This document shows, one piece after another, positions 62,666 to 64,000 of a stretch of DNA of 64,000 bases. Origin of the DNA: Sinotaia quadrata (Eukaryota; Mollusca; Gastropoda; Architaenioglossa; Viviparidae); assembly GCA_028829895.1 (NCBI GenBank), contig CM054182.1, positions 12,487,001-12,551,000 on the forward strand, read 5' to 3'. A model generated the notes under the pieces. It searched no databases, had not been told where the DNA came from, and was given only the letters and a program-made list of their open reading frames with translations. A program made the translations under genes and the position numbers. Each line of letters opens with the position of its first letter. Positions within the stretch are counted from its first letter, which is position 1.

Positions 62666-62839
62666 ATACACATTTTATATGCACAGTTTCTTTTGTTTAT
62701 TATTTAATTTAACTTGTTCCATGATATTTATTTATAACTACATAAAGGATATACTGATAAAACTGTAATCTACAATATATTGTAAGCGTCATTTAGCGCA
62801 ACTCTTGTAGAGAAAATTATTTTAATGAAGCAGTCTTAC

Positions 62840-62998
62840 CTGCACTGTAATTATAGATGTGTTAGGCGGCAAATCCTCTGAGACGTTCTTTGTGTAGTCT
62901 CTTGGGCTGAATTTCGGGGGATTGTCATTTAAGTTTTCAATTTGCAAGGAAACATTCGTAGTTGACGTATAGTGTCCACCAATTCCAGTTGCGAGAAC
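62840..62998 (-). CDS. Cadherin exon 1 of window (e-type)
   Basis: 159 bp, phase 0 to 0; acceptor TCAG, donor GTAAGA. VLATGIGGHYTSTTNVSLQI, linker ENLNDNPPKF, YTKNVSEDLPPNTS. The most upstream exon visible; phase 0 at its start shows that the coding sequence continues beyond the right window edge. Confidence 0.92.
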
Positions 62999-63423
62999 CT
63001 GAAATCAGTGTGTGCTTAGATTATAATTTAACTTAAAATTTTGAGACATATCTAACATAAAACGTATAGAATTATGTTTTCATTGCTATTTATAAATGCT
63101 AACTAATTAAACAAATTAATTGATTGGTTCGAAATGAGAAAATACAAGTGATTTCGTTGAATGTTAAGATAATAATTTTAAAACAAATCTTTTCAAAGAT
63201 GAATTTCATGTAAATGTATATACTAAAGTATGATTATTTTTTCTTTAGAATATCTTAGTTTATTTTGTTATAGCGTTTAATTATACATTTCTTTTATTTA
63301 TTTATTTCATATATATTTATATTGTTATACCATTATTATTAGATTAAATACTAAACAGGCGGAGAATAAATATATCTTGCCAATATATGAAATTAATAAC
63401 AACTAAATAAAAATACGTTCTGT

Positions 63424-64000
63424 CCCTGGCAGAGTAAATTTGCATATCCTTATTTTAAAATGTAATCGTTATATAGATTGTTAAATTGTCAGAGTAACCC
63501 GATATTGGGCACTCATTTTATCAGTATTTTTGAAAGTGTCTTAGTTTTCAATGTATGTTTAGAGAGATATGTGGAGTTTACATGCAGATTATTAACTTTT
63601 AACATTGTTGCAGAAGTATGCTACTGAGATAGCGCTTAAAGAAAGTTATGTAAAAACTACTCTCGTATCTCTAATAACTCCATTTCTGTTCTCTGATAAG
63701 ACTATCTTGAGATTTGTATTGAAATACTGTTAAATTGTATTTTAAGCATAAGACTGTGAATAATAGAAATTATATGAACGTGGTTCCATGGAAATATCGA
63801 AGTCAAGTAATCTATTTTATCCTATTTGTTATATGAATATTTGATTGCTGATTTAATAAATGTATTGTTAAATTATTGACTTTCTTAAGCATATTGATAA
63901 CCTTATATTGGAAAAGAAAGTGGGTTGGTGGATAAATATAGATTAAAGATGGATTTGTCTTCTCTTTAGTAAGAAGTTTTTTCCGCCTATGGAATACTGT
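63424..64000 (+). mobile_element. LTR-like repeat, cut by window edge (copy 9)
   Basis: GGCAGAGTAAATTTGCATATCC, the TTATATAGATTGTTAAATTGT block, GATTGCTGATTTAATAAATG and AAAGAAAGTGGG follow in family order; the end lies outside the window. 62999-63423 is AT-rich intron with nothing recognised. Confidence 0.55.

Overview
The window is part of an animal (metazoan) nuclear genome: AT-rich, with spliced genes, GT-AG introns of about 0.1 to 3.4 kb, long CA/GATA/TCTA microsatellites and degenerate retroelement-like repeats. The species cannot be read from it. An aquatic invertebrate is plausible, but that is only an impression.

I recognise one gene. It lies on the minus strand and fills essentially the whole window: a giant cadherin of the long Fat/Dachsous/cadherin-23 kind, of which only extracellular cadherin (EC) repeats are visible. 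I assembled 46 exons by hand from splice sites and reading phase. In gene order they run from 62998 down to 1, total 8752 bp, and join in one open frame of about 2917 codons. Both gene ends lie outside the window: there is no start codon, signal peptide, EGF or laminin-G domain, transmembrane segment, cytoplasmic tail or poly(A) site. About 27 DxND-type calcium linkers are visible, which means about 27 EC repeats.

Layout in gene order (right to left): a divergent upstream part (exons 1-5, 62998-57768); four near-identical tandem modules, I (57092-48301), II (45153-32227), III (29105-19680) and IV (16255-7601); and a divergent downstream part (exons 42-46, 6506-1). Each module has the same nine exons, called a to i here, with the same lengths (443, 139, 149, 153, 156, 65, 238, 243, 73 bp) and phases. 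It encodes 553 residues, or five EC repeats. Module IV differs only in exon e, which is 15 bp shorter. The introns are homologous between modules too, so this is recent intragenic tandem duplication of about 9-16 kb units.

The introns hold module-specific additions: copies of an LTR-like interspersed repeat (one, with a 5-bp target duplication, sits at a site that is empty in the sister module), a possible nested Ty3/gypsy-like remnant, a second repeat family, private minisatellites, and a well-conserved block in the c-d intron carrying a possible 60-bp cassette exon. No RNA gene, CRISPR array, operon or second protein-coding gene was found; the open frames on the plus strand are shadows, repeats or microsatellites.
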